DNA of 64,000 nucleotides from Alteromonadaceae bacterium 2753L.S.0a.02 (GCA_007827375.1 VISH01000002.1:186001-250000); one strand, 5' to 3'; shown: positions 36,241-45,730, counted from the stretch's first letter. The notes: generated from the letters alone by a model not told the origin. Made by a program: numbers and translations.

Positions 36241-37283
36241 TACAACTGACAACTCGGCGTAGATTTTGATATTTCCAATTCCTCTTCGGTCATGTCTACT
36301 GCGATATCACCGAACAGCGGCGTGGAGAGGTAGCGTTCGCCGGTATCGGGCAGCATACACAGAATATTGCTGCCGTCGGGGGCCTGTTTGGCCACTTCGA
36401 GCGCTGCCGCAAAGGTCGCTCCGCTGGAAACTCCCACGAATATGCCTTCCTTTTGCGCGAGGTCGCGTGAGCATTGCATGGCTTGCTCGCCGCTAACCGG
36501 AATATTCATGTCGTAGTGTTGCGCTTTAACAAAGTCTTCTACCAGCTTGGGGATGAAGTCTGGGGTCCATCCCTGAATGGGGTGGGGATTGAAGCTGGGG
36601 TGTCGCGCCGCAGGCGAACCGTCGGCGTTACGTTCCTGTTGCACACCGCTTTCAATTTCAGCGGCATTGGCAGGTTCGGTGACCACCAGCTTGGTATCGG
36701 GGCTTTTTTCACGCAGTACACGGCTTACGCCCTTAAAGGTGCCACCTGTACCGGTGCCACTTACCCAGTAATCCAGAGAAATATCACTGAAATCTTCAAG
36801 AATTTCCTGAGCTGTGGTGCGTGAATGCATGTCGGGGTTGGCTTCGTTTTCGAACTGACGGGTTAAAAACCAGCCGTTCTTCTCGGCTAGCTCTTTGGCT
36901 TTGTCGACCATGCCTGTGCCACTTTTAGCCGCTGGGGTAAGAATCACTTTGGCCCCTAAAAACCGCATCAGCTTGCGGCGTTCAACGCTGAAAGTTTCCA
37001 CCATGGTTACCACAAGAGGGTAGCCCTTTTGAGCGCAAACCATAGCCAGGCCGATGCCGGTATTGCCACTGGTGGCTTCAATAACCGTTTGCCCCGGTTT
37101 TAATTCACCGGATTTTTCGGCCGCTTCAATAATGCCCAACGCAAGCCGGTCTTTCACCGAGCTGAGCGGGTTGAAGCTTTCCATTTTTACATAGAGATTG
37201 ACGTTAGCAGGGGCCAGTTTGTTAATTTTAACGACCGGCGTGTTGCCAACGGTGCTTAGGATATTATCGTGACGTTTGGCCAT
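36240..37283 (-). CDS. cysK: Cysteine synthase A (O-acetylserine sulfhydrylase)
   Basis: A PLP-dependent enzyme making cysteine from O-acetylserine and sulfide. 347 residues, slightly longer than the usual 310-325. Visible: PLP lysine in NPLSSVKDRLAL (about 46), substrate loop TSGNTGIGLAMV (about 71), phosphate-binding GTGTGGTFKGVSRVL (about 180) and the C-terminal GVSSGATFAAAL. An insertion around AEIESGVQQERNADGSPAARHP is not common in CysK and may account for the extra length. The gene ends within a repeat region shared with the dksA-like gene. Confidence 0.93.
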   Translation of the reverse strand: MAKRHDNILSTVGNTPVVKINKLAPANVNLYVKMESFNPLSSVKDRLALGIIEAAEKSGELKPGQTVIEATSGNTGIGLAMVCAQKGYPLVVTMVETFSVERRKLMRFLGAKVILTPAAKSGTGMVDKAKELAEKNGWFLTRQFENEANPDMHSRTTAQEILEDFSDISLDYWVSGTGTGGTFKGVSRVLREKSPDTKLVVTEPANAAEIESGVQQERNADGSPAARHPSFNPHPIQGWTPDFIPKLVEDFVKAQHYDMNIPVSGEQAMQCSRDLAQKEGIFVGVSSGATFAAALEVAKQAPDGSNILCMLPDTGERYLSTPLFGDIAVDMTEEELEISKSTPSCQL

Positions 37284-37311
37284 GGTTGGGGGTCCTTTAG
37301 GGGTTGTGCGC

Positions 37312-37884
37312 TTAGATCTTGAATTCGGCCCGCAAATTAATGCCGGTGAATTCGTAGTCTTTGCTGTCGATATAGTTCATAAATTCAACGTTAAAAAACA
37401 GATTACCGTCAGGCGAAAAGCCTGCACCCGCTCCCCAGGATGCACCCGAATCGCTGCCATTTAACTGGAACTCCTCTGGTAAATCTGGCGAACTCATATT
37501 TACATCAGCACCGCCATAACCCAGTAACAAATACCCTTGAAAATGCTCAGCCTGAAACTGCGGTCGAACAAACAGGCCCCAATAATTGGTAATTTTGGTT
37601 TTAACCTCGTAATTCAGCAGTATCGTACCGGGGTTCACGTTTTTTGAATCGGAAGAAACACCTGTGCCCAAGCGTGCTTCTAAACCAAAAAACTCGTTGA
37701 GCATAAAGCCGCCGGCGATATCAATGGCGTTTAACGAGTATTCACCAATGTTCTCGGTCTTAATATTGGCGAAATTGAAACCACCTCCAAAAAACGCACC
37801 TTGTTGTCCAGCCATGGCGTTAGCCGTAAGTAGGGTAGAGGCCAGGAAGGCCGTATGCACGCAAGCTTTAACAGTGGGGTTCAT
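37312..37884 (-). CDS. Small outer-membrane beta-barrel protein
   Basis: 190 residues. Signal peptide (about 1-25, ending NAMA), then eight likely amphipathic strands with GAFFGGGFNFANI, FGLEARLGTGV, GYLLLGYGGADV and SWGAGAGFSPDGNLFFNVEF, and a C-terminal barrel strand ending in LRAEFKI rather than phenylalanine. It resembles the OmpA-like barrel domain and the protein at 7236-7778 in size and layout. Function unknown. It lies just upstream of cysK on the same strand, 28 bases away, and may share its transcript. Confidence 0.8.
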   Translation of the reverse strand: MNPTVKACVHTAFLASTLLTANAMAGQQGAFFGGGFNFANIKTENIGEYSLNAIDIAGGFMLNEFFGLEARLGTGVSSDSKNVNPGTILLNYEVKTKITNYWGLFVRPQFQAEHFQGYLLLGYGGADVNMSSPDLPEEFQLNGSDSGASWGAGAGFSPDGNLFFNVEFMNYIDSKDYEFTGINLRAEFKI

Positions 37885-38049
37885 GCAGTTGTCCTTATAA
37901 GTACAGACAGCGCCTCGTGGCGCAATTTATTGTGAAGAGAAGCAGGTGAGACTGCCGATTATAGATGAGCTCAGTGCCTAATGGTAAGGCCCCAAAGAAA
38001 TTGGCCCTATAGAGCACGTAAATTGCTATCTTCCCCCGAAACCCAGCGC

Positions 38050-38055
38050 TATAAT
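38050..38055 (+). promoter_or_regulatory. -10 element for typA
   Basis: TATAAT preceded by GC, as in an extended -10, 42 bases before the typA start. The nearest -35-like TTGCTA is 21 bases upstream, too far for a standard spacer. Confidence 0.4.
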
Positions 38056-38096
38056 GCGCGCCTTTTGAGCAGACCCAGATTTATGAGGCCCTCCCT

Positions 38097-39920
38097 GTGA
38101 TAGAAAAGTTGCGAAATATCGCCATTATTGCCCACGTTGACCACGGCAAAACCACCCTGGTCGATAAGCTGTTGAAACAATCGGGCACCCTCGATCGCAA
38201 GGATGAAGGTGCCGAACGGATTATGGATTCCAACGATCAGGAAAAAGAGCGTGGCATCACCATCCTCGCTAAAAACACTGCGATCAACTGGAATGGTTAC
38301 CGTATTAACATTGTCGACACCCCTGGACATGCCGACTTCGGTGGCGAGGTGGAGCGGGTACTTTCCATGGTGGATAGCGTACTGCTGCTGGTTGATGCCG
38401 TGGACGGCCCCATGCCACAAACCCGTTTCGTAACCAGTAAAGCCTTCGAGCGTGGCCTTAACCCCATCGTGGTCATCAATAAAATCGACCGCCCCGGCGC
38501 ACGCCCCGATTGGGTGATGGATCAGGTGTTCGATCTGTTCGACCGGCTGGGTGCCACTGAAGATCAACTCGACTTCCCCATAATTTACGCTTCCGCACTT
38601 AACGGCATCGCCGGCCTGGAAGAGCACGATCTGGCTGAAGACATGACGCCCCTGTTCCAAATGATCGTCGATAAGGTGCCGCACCCACCTGTGGAAGAAA
38701 ACAAGCCCTTCCAGATGCAGATTTCTGCACTGGATTACAACAGTTATGTGGGTGTTATTGGTGTGGGCCGTATTAGCCGTGGCAGCTTGGCTCCCAACCA
38801 ACAGGTGGTTGTGCTCGATAAAGAAGGCAAGCAGCGCAAGGCCAAAGTACTGCAGGTGATGGGGTACCAGGGTTTGGAGCGGGTTGAAACCGAACGCGCT
38901 GATGCAGGCGATATTGTGTGTATAACGGGTATCGACAAGCTGGGCATTTCCGACACTCTGTGCGACCCCACTGCCGTTGAAGCCCTACCGCCGCTTTCGG
39001 TGGATGAACCGACCGTGAGTATGACCTTTCAGGTGAATGATTCCCCCTTCGCCGGCCAGGAAGGCAAGTTCGTGACCTCCCGGAATATCAAGGAGCGCCT
39101 CGAGCAGGAGCTAATTCACAACGTGGCTCTACGCGTGCGTCAGGGTGATTCTCCCGATAAATTTATAGTGTCGGGTCGTGGTGAATTGCATCTGTCGGTA
39201 CTGATCGAAACCATGCGCCGTGAAGGTTTCGAGCTGGGCGTCTCGCGTCCGGAAGTGATTCAAAAAGAGGTGAATGGCGAGATCCACGAGCCCTTCGAGC
39301 AGGTGGTTATTGATGTGGAAGACCAGCACCAGGGTTCTATTATGGAAGAACTGGGATTGCGCAAAGCCGAAATGACCAATATGGAACCCGATGGGAAAGG
39401 TCGTGTGAAAATGGAATTTATTATTCCATCGCGCGGCTTGATCGGTTTCCGAGGCCTGTTTCTTACTCTAACCTCCGGCTCTGGCATTATGACAAGCATA
39501 TTCGACCACTACGGACCAGTAAAAGTGGGCGAAGTCACCAGTCGCCAAAACGGTGTATTGGTGAGCATGGTGAAAGGTAAAACACTGGCTTACGCGTTGT
39601 TCAATCTCCAGGATCGTGGTCGACTCTTTTTGGGGCACGGCCAAGATATCTACGAAGGTCAGGTAGTGGGTATTCACTCACGTGACAACGACCTGGTTGT
39701 TAACCCCACCAAAGCCAAACAGCTCACTAACATCCGTGCGGCTGGTACCGATGAGGCCCTTACCCTCACACCGCCAATTCGCCACACCTTAGAGCAAGCG
39801 CTGGAATTTATCGAAGATGATGAGCTGGTGGAGGTAACGCCAGCCAGTATTCGCCTTCGCAAAAAGCTGCTTACTGAGAACGAAAGAAAACGAGCCAAAA
39901 ACGCCGCGGCAAAGGTTTAA
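38097..39920 (+). CDS. typA: Ribosome-associated GTPase TypA/BipA
   Basis: 607 residues, the standard length. A translational GTPase binding the ribosome at the EF-G site, needed for growth at low temperature and for 50S assembly. G1 AHVDHGKTTL (about 13), switch I region DSNDQEKERGITI, G3 DTPGHADF, G4 NKIDRPGA, then EF-G-like domains III and V, and the TypA-specific C-terminal domain ending in EKRKRAK-like basic residues (ENERKRAKNAAAKV). The start codon is GTG. A 15-bp palindrome follows the stop directly. Confidence 0.97.
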   Translation: MIEKLRNIAIIAHVDHGKTTLVDKLLKQSGTLDRKDEGAERIMDSNDQEKERGITILAKNTAINWNGYRINIVDTPGHADFGGEVERVLSMVDSVLLLVDAVDGPMPQTRFVTSKAFERGLNPIVVINKIDRPGARPDWVMDQVFDLFDRLGATEDQLDFPIIYASALNGIAGLEEHDLAEDMTPLFQMIVDKVPHPPVEENKPFQMQISALDYNSYVGVIGVGRISRGSLAPNQQVVVLDKEGKQRKAKVLQVMGYQGLERVETERADAGDIVCITGIDKLGISDTLCDPTAVEALPPLSVDEPTVSMTFQVNDSPFAGQEGKFVTSRNIKERLEQELIHNVALRVRQGDSPDKFIVSGRGELHLSVLIETMRREGFELGVSRPEVIQKEVNGEIHEPFEQVVIDVEDQHQGSIMEELGLRKAEMTNMEPDGKGRVKMEFIIPSRGLIGFRGLFLTLTSGSGIMTSIFDHYGPVKVGEVTSRQNGVLVSMVKGKTLAYALFNLQDRGRLFLGHGQDIYEGQVVGIHSRDNDLVVNPTKAKQLTNIRAAGTDEALTLTPPIRHTLEQALEFIEDDELVEVTPASIRLRKKLLTENERKRAKNAAAKV

Positions 39921-39935
39921 CTCGCCTGCGGCGAG
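39921..39935. repeat. Short palindrome right after the typA stop
   Basis: CTCGCC TGC GGCGAG, perfect 6-bp arms, begins on the base after the stop codon. A near-identical element follows the dbpA stop at 41506. Confidence 0.6.
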
Positions 39936-40119
39936 GGGCGCTCTGCGAGTTTCGGGGGCGCCAACCATGCGGGGTTGACTGTAGTTGAGAGTTGGATTGT
40001 TGTCCATAGGGAAAGCCAACTATCAGTCGATAGAGATACCGCGGCTTCCAGCATCGCTTTACATCCCGCTATTATTTCTAGATCGCATTCCGCTCATCCG
40101 CACCGCCCCGGAGAACTCT

Positions 40120-41505
40120 TTGCCAAACTCCAATGATTTCAATTCTCTGCCCTTACATCCTGCGCTCCTCAACAATTTGATCGACCTGGGTTTTAAGCAG
40201 ATGACGCCTATTCAAGCCGCTGCTTTGCCGATGGTTCTGTCTGGCAGAGATGTGATCGGCAAAGCGAAAACCGGTTCCGGTAAAACCGTGGCGTTTGGCT
40301 TGGGGGTGCTGCACAAGCTGGATGTAAAACGCTTTCGCGTGCAGGCGCTTATTATGTGTCCCACGCGTGAACTGGCCGATCAGGTTGCCCAGGAAACGCG
40401 CAAACTGGCGCGTGCAATTCACAATATAAAGATACTCACACTCTGCGGCGGAATGCCATTCGGTCCACAAGTTGGATCTCTAGAGCACGGCGCGCATATT
40501 GTGGTTGGTACGCCGGGGCGCATCGCGGATCACCTCCGTAAAGGAAATTTGGTGCTAGATGACGTTTCCACGCTGGTACTGGACGAAGCGGATCGCATGC
40601 TGGATATGGGTTTTCAAGAAACCCTCGATGCAATAGTTACCGAAGTGCCGCAACAGCGACAAACTCTACTGTTTAGTGCAACCTATCCAAACACCATCGC
40701 TCAGTTGGCTGCGCGCGTGCAAACCAATCCCGTCACCGTGGAAGTGGCAGCCACCCACGCGCAGAGCAGCATTGAACAACATTTTTATCGGGTGGATGAC
40801 GCTGCGCGAAACACGGCCTTGCGGTCGATCCTCAGTTATTTCGCAGTGGAATCCAGTGTGGTGTTTTGCAATACCAAGCGGGAAACTGATGAAGTTGCCG
40901 ACTCACTCAAGCAAGCTGGTTTTACCGCACTAGCACTGCACGGGGATATGGAACAAAAAGATCGCGATCAAACCCTGGTGTGCTTTGCTAACAAAAGCGC
41001 TTCTATTTTGGTGGCCACCGATGTTGCGGCACGCGGCCTGGATATCGCCGAGTTGGATATGGTGGTGAATTATCATGTTGCCCGCGATACTGAAGTGCAT
41101 CTGCATCGTATTGGGCGTACCGGCCGTGCCGGGTTACAGGGGCTGGCCATCAGTTTGGTCGGCGACAAGGAACTTCATAAGCTTGAACCCTTATCACAGT
41201 TGTTAAATCAAACCTTGAGCACCGAAGCGCTTCCCTCTGCCACAAATAACCAACTACCACAAAAACCCAAAATGGTTACTCTGCAAATTGACGGTGGTAA
41301 AAAACAAAAATTGCGCCCCGGCGATATTGTAGGCGCCTTAACAGGCAATGGCGGCATTGATGGTGATGAAGTAGGTAAAATCAATGTACTTGCTAATTGC
41401 GCCTATGTAGCTGTAAATCGTGAAGTTGCGCGACGGGCCCTACAAAAACTAAAACAAGACAAGTTAAAAGGGCGTGCTTTTCGGGTGCGGGTGGTCGGGG
41501 TTTAG
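40120..41505 (+). CDS. dbpA: ATP-dependent RNA helicase DbpA
   Basis: A DEAD-box helicase for 50S subunit assembly that binds hairpin 92 of 23S rRNA. I chose TTG at 40120 with GGAG 6 bases upstream, giving 461 residues, close to the 457 of E. coli DbpA; the longer open frame from 39985 reads like noncoding sequence. Motifs: Q motif region MTPIQAAALP, Walker A AKTGSGKT, PTRELADQV, LDEADRMLDMGF, SAT (LLFSATYP), motif V ATDVAARGLDI and motif VI HRIGRTGRAG. The C-terminal DbpA RNA-binding domain (about 385-461) includes KLRPGDIVGALTG. Confidence 0.96.
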   Translation: MPNSNDFNSLPLHPALLNNLIDLGFKQMTPIQAAALPMVLSGRDVIGKAKTGSGKTVAFGLGVLHKLDVKRFRVQALIMCPTRELADQVAQETRKLARAIHNIKILTLCGGMPFGPQVGSLEHGAHIVVGTPGRIADHLRKGNLVLDDVSTLVLDEADRMLDMGFQETLDAIVTEVPQQRQTLLFSATYPNTIAQLAARVQTNPVTVEVAATHAQSSIEQHFYRVDDAARNTALRSILSYFAVESSVVFCNTKRETDEVADSLKQAGFTALALHGDMEQKDRDQTLVCFANKSASILVATDVAARGLDIAELDMVVNYHVARDTEVHLHRIGRTGRAGLQGLAISLVGDKELHKLEPLSQLLNQTLSTEALPSATNNQLPQKPKMVTLQIDGGKKQKLRPGDIVGALTGNGGIDGDEVGKINVLANCAYVAVNREVARRALQKLKQDKLKGRAFRVRVVGV

Positions 41506-41520
41506 TTCGCCTACGGCGAG
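41506..41520. repeat. Short palindrome right after the dbpA stop
   Basis: TTCGCC TAC GGCGAG, 5-bp perfect arms, directly after the stop. It differs from the element after typA in two of 15 positions. Confidence 0.6.
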
Positions 41521-41692
41521 GAACGCTCGCTTGATGAGTCACGGGAGCGGGTTGCGCCTTTGAGACAACTCTGCAAATCTTGGCTAGGCCAGAAAAAAGC
41601 TGCACCCCGCGGCATCACGCCTGATGTATGCGCAAAATCTTTTCGGGTTCCTCCCGGAAGCTGCGCACTATACGTAGTTACCCAATTAGCTG

Positions 41693-41720
41693 TTGATTTT
41701 TAATTCGCACTTACTATAAT
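41693..41720 (+). promoter_or_regulatory. Promoter of a short leader-like transcript
   Basis: -35 TTGATT (41693-41698), 16-bp spacer, -10 TATAAT (41715-41720). Followed by a 31-codon ORF and a terminator. Confidence 0.6.
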
Positions 41721-41745
41721 CCCGACCATTACCAACGAGGTCGCT

Positions 41746-41841
41746 ATGTCGATAAAAGTTTTATACAGCATTTTTCGCAATTCCCCGTCAGGCTCAACCC
41801 TGAACCCGGGTGGTGCGCCCGTTTATTGTTTATTTGCCTGA
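41746..41841 (+). CDS. Candidate 31-residue peptide
   Basis: The ORF reads MSIKVLYSIFRNSPSGSTLN plus 11 more residues ending in YCLFA. ACGAGG lies 5-10 bases before the ATG. It has its own promoter 26 bases upstream, and several small hairpins and a terminator after it (41895-41930), so the unit is about 200 nt. It could be a small protein gene, a leader peptide, or a chance ORF within an sRNA. No family recognised. The downstream stretch 41931-42289 is AT-rich with nothing recognised. Confidence 0.4.
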   Translation: MSIKVLYSIFRNSPSGSTLNPGGAPVYCLFA

Positions 41842-41894
41842 TAGATATAGCGTCTGGGAGGTAAATTACCTTCCAGATCAGTACCAAAGGTACC

Positions 41895-41930
41895 AAACCC
41901 GGAAGGTGTTACATCGACCGGGTTTTTTTT
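41895..41930 (+). terminator. Intrinsic terminator
   Basis: AAACCCGG / CCGGGTTT, an 8-bp stem with a 15-base loop and a run of about eight Ts. Upstream lie two smaller hairpins (GGAGGTAA/TTACCTTCC near 41857 and GTACC/GGTAC near 41880). Confidence 0.8.
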
Positions 41931-42289
41931 CGCCCGGATTTTTTAAATGTTTCAAGCTGAGGTATCGCGTTATTTTATGCATTACATGCTTAGATTGTTT
42001 TTTTATCAATAATTGCACGTCCCCATTAAATATAGGATTGTTGAATGCTTATCAATTTTCCTTGGTGATGTGTCGTTTTTAATATTGCGAAATATTGCGA
42101 TAGGAATAGCTACGTCTCAGCGAAAAATATATCCATATAACGTATAGATATCGATTAATTTTTCTGGAAATTCGGGAGCTTGTCAGGTTTATATGCGTCC
42201 CGTATGGTGCATACCTCTCTGCGTTGCAGGGCGTGTTAATTATATTATTTTTGAGGCTGTGATCCCCATGTCGATCGGGGAGGTGAAAT

Positions 42290-42649
42290 ATGGAAAATAC
42301 AATTTGGGTACAAATCGAAACGACCAAAGCCAATGATAGCGTGTGGTCGTTTAAGGGAGAGATGTCGCAACGCGATTTTAAAGCGATCACTGATAACCGC
42401 CGCAGCAATGGTTACTTTAAGCTTGATAAAGTCTATTGGATATCCAGCAGTTATGACGACTGCGGTAATGAAAAAGGTGGAACGCTCTATCAATACGGCC
42501 AGGAAAACCTGCGCGCCTTTCGTGGCGAGCTTTATTTGCGAATTGAGCACCTGGTGAGTATTGCGCCAATTGATGCTGAACTGGATTTGGAGAGCTTTAA
42601 AGCGGCGCAGCAAAAACACCTGAGCGTAGTAACGCCAATTCGAAACTGA
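42290..42649 (+). CDS. Hypothetical 119-residue protein
   Basis: A soluble protein with a strong ribosome site (GGGGAGGTG, 5 bases before ATG 42290). It has no signal peptide, membrane segment or cysteine pair beyond a single cysteine. The sequence begins MENTIWVQIETTKANDSVW and has a mixed alpha/beta look. I do not recognise the family. It is a single-gene unit with its own terminator directly after the stop. Confidence 0.65.
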   Translation: MENTIWVQIETTKANDSVWSFKGEMSQRDFKAITDNRRSNGYFKLDKVYWISSSYDDCGNEKGGTLYQYGQENLRAFRGELYLRIEHLVSIAPIDAELDLESFKAAQQKHLSVVTPIRN

Positions 42650-42660
42650 TAAAAAGTAAT

Positions 42661-42688
42661 AAAGCGGGCTATCGAGCTCGCTTTTTTT
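42661..42688 (+). terminator. Intrinsic terminator
   Basis: AAAGCG.GCT / AGC.CGCTTT stem (one G-T pair) with an ATCG loop and a T-run, 11 bases past the stop of the 119-residue gene. Confidence 0.8.
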
Positions 42689-42780
42689 CCCTACTATTGT
42701 GCATGCCACTAGCGAATGGCAGGTTTATTTGTCGGGTTTGAGTATCAACTGTTAAAAAAATCCAATGTGTCTCAGTCTTA

Positions 42781-44928
42781 TTATTGAAATTTACTGTCTT
42801 GGGCAATGCTAATATCATCTGCAACTTCATCACGGATAAGAGCCCAGTGAAATAGATTATCGTCATTGGCGTCAAAAAAATTATGGTTGTAGTGGGTAAG
42901 TTTCATATCGCGATACAGCGGCCGGGTAATGGCAATAACGCTGTCCCAATGTGCGAGCGCGCGCGTTAAATGTGTTACAGCTTGTGATTTAAATTCAGCA
43001 TCACCACTAAGTAAGTAAGTTTTTAAAGCAACTGCGCCGCGTAATTTTTCTGCGAGATGCAAACCTAAATAGGCCCAGGTTTTAATGTCGGCGACTTCGT
43101 AAAGCAATGACGTATTTTTCGAGGTGTCAATATTGGCCACGAGATTCAGCGCTTTGCGGTTATCGCGCTCCAAATTATCCGCGAGAATATCGGGGGTCAT
43201 TTTCCCCTGGCCGAAAGCGCCACCAGCCAGTTCCGTTTTTACAAAGTCTGTAACAGAGACATATTCGCTAGCCATCGTTGGATGATCCATAAGCGCAGCC
43301 ACCGAAATATATCGCGTGTAATCGCCCTGTAAGGCTAAAAATCCCTCGCTATATAGCGTAAAGTCCCAACGAGAATCGTACAGCGAAGCCAACTGCAGTT
43401 GTGTGTTGGATGCGAGAGATATTGCCGCTAGTAAATTATTACCCTGCTCGCCGTAACGGAGGTTATATTCGGCCTGAAAAACCGCATCGGGTGTTTTGGG
43501 GTTATACAACAGACGCCCCCAGAGTTTATAAAACAGCCACTGGCGCTGAAACGCCCACTGCCAATCGACCGGCTCTTTGGCAGCCGTAAAATAATCCAGC
43601 GCAGGGATATAGGTTTCGGAACCAACAAAATAACCCCCGGTATAACTGGCTTTGCCATTTCTTGCTATGTGCTCACGAATAAATTCCGGCACACCCCAGC
43701 GCAGTGCGAAAAAATCTTCATTGCGTACCTGCCAGGTGATTTTGTAATTTTTTGGCAGTGGTTTAAAGTAGGTATCGCCCAATTGGCCACCGTGTACTTT
43801 TTCCAGTTTCGGTGTGGAGTGACCATGTGACCAGTTGAATTTTATTTCAACCCAAATGGGACCCTCAAAACGAGACTCGAGTTTTTCCATGGCTTCCCTG
43901 GTGACGATTTCCACATTTTTACTCACACCGGGTTCCGAGGATTTTCCGGAGGAAAAAGGTACGCGGTGGATGAGTTTAACGGGTCGCTTTGCCTGTAACA
44001 TACCAGCTATCATCACTTCATCCATCCACTCCTGGCGTTGCAGCGGTGTCATATTTGCCATACCCTCCCCATGGGACAAGCCAATGCCATCCAGGTTGGG
44101 GTATTCCTCCAACACCTGAGTCACACTTTCCCGCATATATTGTTTCACAATTTGAGAAGTATCGCCCGGTACGTAATAGTGGGGATAAAAGTTTTGTGAG
44201 GCGACATTGTGCGCTTTGGCAAAGGCTTCACTTACAAAAATATTCCAATGCACAATATAAGTATCCAGAGCGCGTTCTTTAGCCAGCCTAAAAATACCGT
44301 GATAAAGCGCCTGCCATTTCGCAAGTTCTTTTTGAGACCAGGGGCTTGCCTCCGGGAAATTTTTAGGCAAAATCATGTAAGTATAGGGATGCATGTTCCA
44401 CAGGCTGATAGCGTTAAAACGATTTTCCACCATCATATCGAAAAAGGCTTCCCAGTAATTAAGGTCTCTCGCGGTTGCAGTGTGTTGTGTCAGTGCCGTA
44501 CTCGGGCGGTAGGTTTGCCATGGCAGGTTGAATTTTATACTGCGAAAGGCCTGATCAGGCGCTCCCCGTGATTCCTCAACATCCTGCAGTGCGGTGCCGT
44601 TACGCAACAGCTCCACCAGTTCGAGAGCGCCGTAAATTAGGCCGCGATTATCTCCCCCCAAAATACTAATCACCTTATTTTGAGGAATGATAGCGAAAGC
44701 TTCTGCGGAAAGCTTTTCGGATTGCGTTGCCAAACCAAGGTAATAATCATAACCGGTTGACTTTTTCTGAAGTTGATAGCCGCGTTGGACTAATGCGTCG
44801 CGGAGTTTGGTCGCTGCATAGTTTGCTTGCGGTGAGCCTGTATCAAATTGAAGGTAGACTTTTTGCGCCCAACTGTTTTGTAATGGAAGTAAGAGCAGCA
44901 CGCCGAGTAAGAGAGGAGCTGTTTTCAT
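42781..44928 (-). CDS. Secreted glycoside-hydrolase-like protein (GH67/GH20-type layout)
   Basis: 715 residues from the ATG at 44928, which gives a clean signal peptide (MKTAPLLLGVLLLLPL, ending SWA) and has AGGG 8 bases upstream. Residues about 20-120 look like the alpha/beta domain that precedes the barrel in GH20 and GH67 enzymes (ISILGGDNRGLIYGALELVELL). The following region has TIM-barrel features with many aromatics (FDMMVENRFNAISLWNMHPYTY, YPNLDGIGLSHGEGM, IWVEIKFNWSHGHSTP) and candidate acidic catalytic residues. The exact family and substrate cannot be assigned by eye; a uronic-acid or amino-sugar glycoside is possible. It stands alone. The 330-base gap 44929-45258 shows nothing I can name. 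Confidence 0.72.
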   Translation of the reverse strand: MKTAPLLLGVLLLLPLQNSWAQKVYLQFDTGSPQANYAATKLRDALVQRGYQLQKKSTGYDYYLGLATQSEKLSAEAFAIIPQNKVISILGGDNRGLIYGALELVELLRNGTALQDVEESRGAPDQAFRSIKFNLPWQTYRPSTALTQHTATARDLNYWEAFFDMMVENRFNAISLWNMHPYTYMILPKNFPEASPWSQKELAKWQALYHGIFRLAKERALDTYIVHWNIFVSEAFAKAHNVASQNFYPHYYVPGDTSQIVKQYMRESVTQVLEEYPNLDGIGLSHGEGMANMTPLQRQEWMDEVMIAGMLQAKRPVKLIHRVPFSSGKSSEPGVSKNVEIVTREAMEKLESRFEGPIWVEIKFNWSHGHSTPKLEKVHGGQLGDTYFKPLPKNYKITWQVRNEDFFALRWGVPEFIREHIARNGKASYTGGYFVGSETYIPALDYFTAAKEPVDWQWAFQRQWLFYKLWGRLLYNPKTPDAVFQAEYNLRYGEQGNNLLAAISLASNTQLQLASLYDSRWDFTLYSEGFLALQGDYTRYISVAALMDHPTMASEYVSVTDFVKTELAGGAFGQGKMTPDILADNLERDNRKALNLVANIDTSKNTSLLYEVADIKTWAYLGLHLAEKLRGAVALKTYLLSGDAEFKSQAVTHLTRALAHWDSVIAITRPLYRDMKLTHYNHNFFDANDDNLFHWALIRDEVADDISIAQDSKFQ

Positions 44929-45258
44929 TATCATTGCCCTGGCAAGGTGTGGGTTCAAGCACTGATAAAGTATAGAGCTGTTTTCCGCTCTTTTGATAGA
45001 ACTCTGTATTGGCGCCGCTTAGGTTTTCTCGGTCGCTATATGTGGCTCCTGGGGTAAGTTGCGTACAGCCTTATATATCGCCGAATTCGCAAGGTAGCAA
45101 TAATGTTGGGGTTCGATTGGAAACGCATCCTCCGAATTGCGGAGAATCCGCCGCAGCGGTATATATTTGTTAAATCAATAGATCGGCACGCCTTAGGTTT
45201 TGGAAGTGAAATCCGTCTAAAAATTTGTTAGTTTTCACTATAAACAGGGAGCGATATT

Positions 45259-45657
45259 ATGAATAAATTATTAAATGCAGGAATTTTGTTCTTGCCTGTG
45301 CCTTTTATTGTCCGATTTGGCATAATTTCCGGGTCTGAGGTACCGTTCTTTCAGATTGCGACATTTCAAACATGGGAAAAGATTGTATACCTGATTTGTC
45401 TGCTGCTAGCCTGCACGGCTTTCTGGAATCTGTTTTTCCGGCGTCGCTGCCCCCTGTGCAAGCAATTCGATTATCGATTAACCGGCTCTGAGGAGGTAGA
45501 TCGTTGGGTCGGCACCAAACGTGTGAGAGAAAGGTTAGATGATAAGCGCAGTGTGATGCGTACTGTGTCGACAACCTTTGTAAAAATCAAAAACGCGTAT
45601 CATTGTGAAAAATGCCAGCATGATTGGACCGAGCTGGTTAAGAGAGAATTGAGATAG
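45259..45657 (+). CDS. Small membrane protein with zinc-ribbon motif
   Basis: 132 residues. Two hydrophobic segments (about 5-25 and 40-62), then a cytoplasmic tail with two CxxC pairs, CPLC (about 71) and CEKC (about 116), spaced like a zinc ribbon with an insertion between the knuckles. GGGAGCG precedes the ATG. Family not recognised; similar arrangements occur in many uncharacterised envelope proteins. Confidence 0.65.
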   Translation: MNKLLNAGILFLPVPFIVRFGIISGSEVPFFQIATFQTWEKIVYLICLLLACTAFWNLFFRRRCPLCKQFDYRLTGSEEVDRWVGTKRVRERLDDKRSVMRTVSTTFVKIKNAYHCEKCQHDWTELVKRELR

Positions 45658-45730
45658 GCGGTTCAGTTGTCGCTAGTGAAGCGCTCAAACTAGGTCTTTG
45701 TGTGCTTTAATCAAAAGGGGCTGCGGCGGT

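Noticed and set aside
39985..40119. Upstream extension of DbpA
   Set aside because: The family begins near the TTG at 40120, which has a well-spaced GGAG; the extension looks noncoding.
41810..42082. 90-codon plus-strand ORF
   Set aside because: It runs through the terminator at 41895-41930 and has an improbable composition rich in Phe, Tyr and Cys; no ribosome site.
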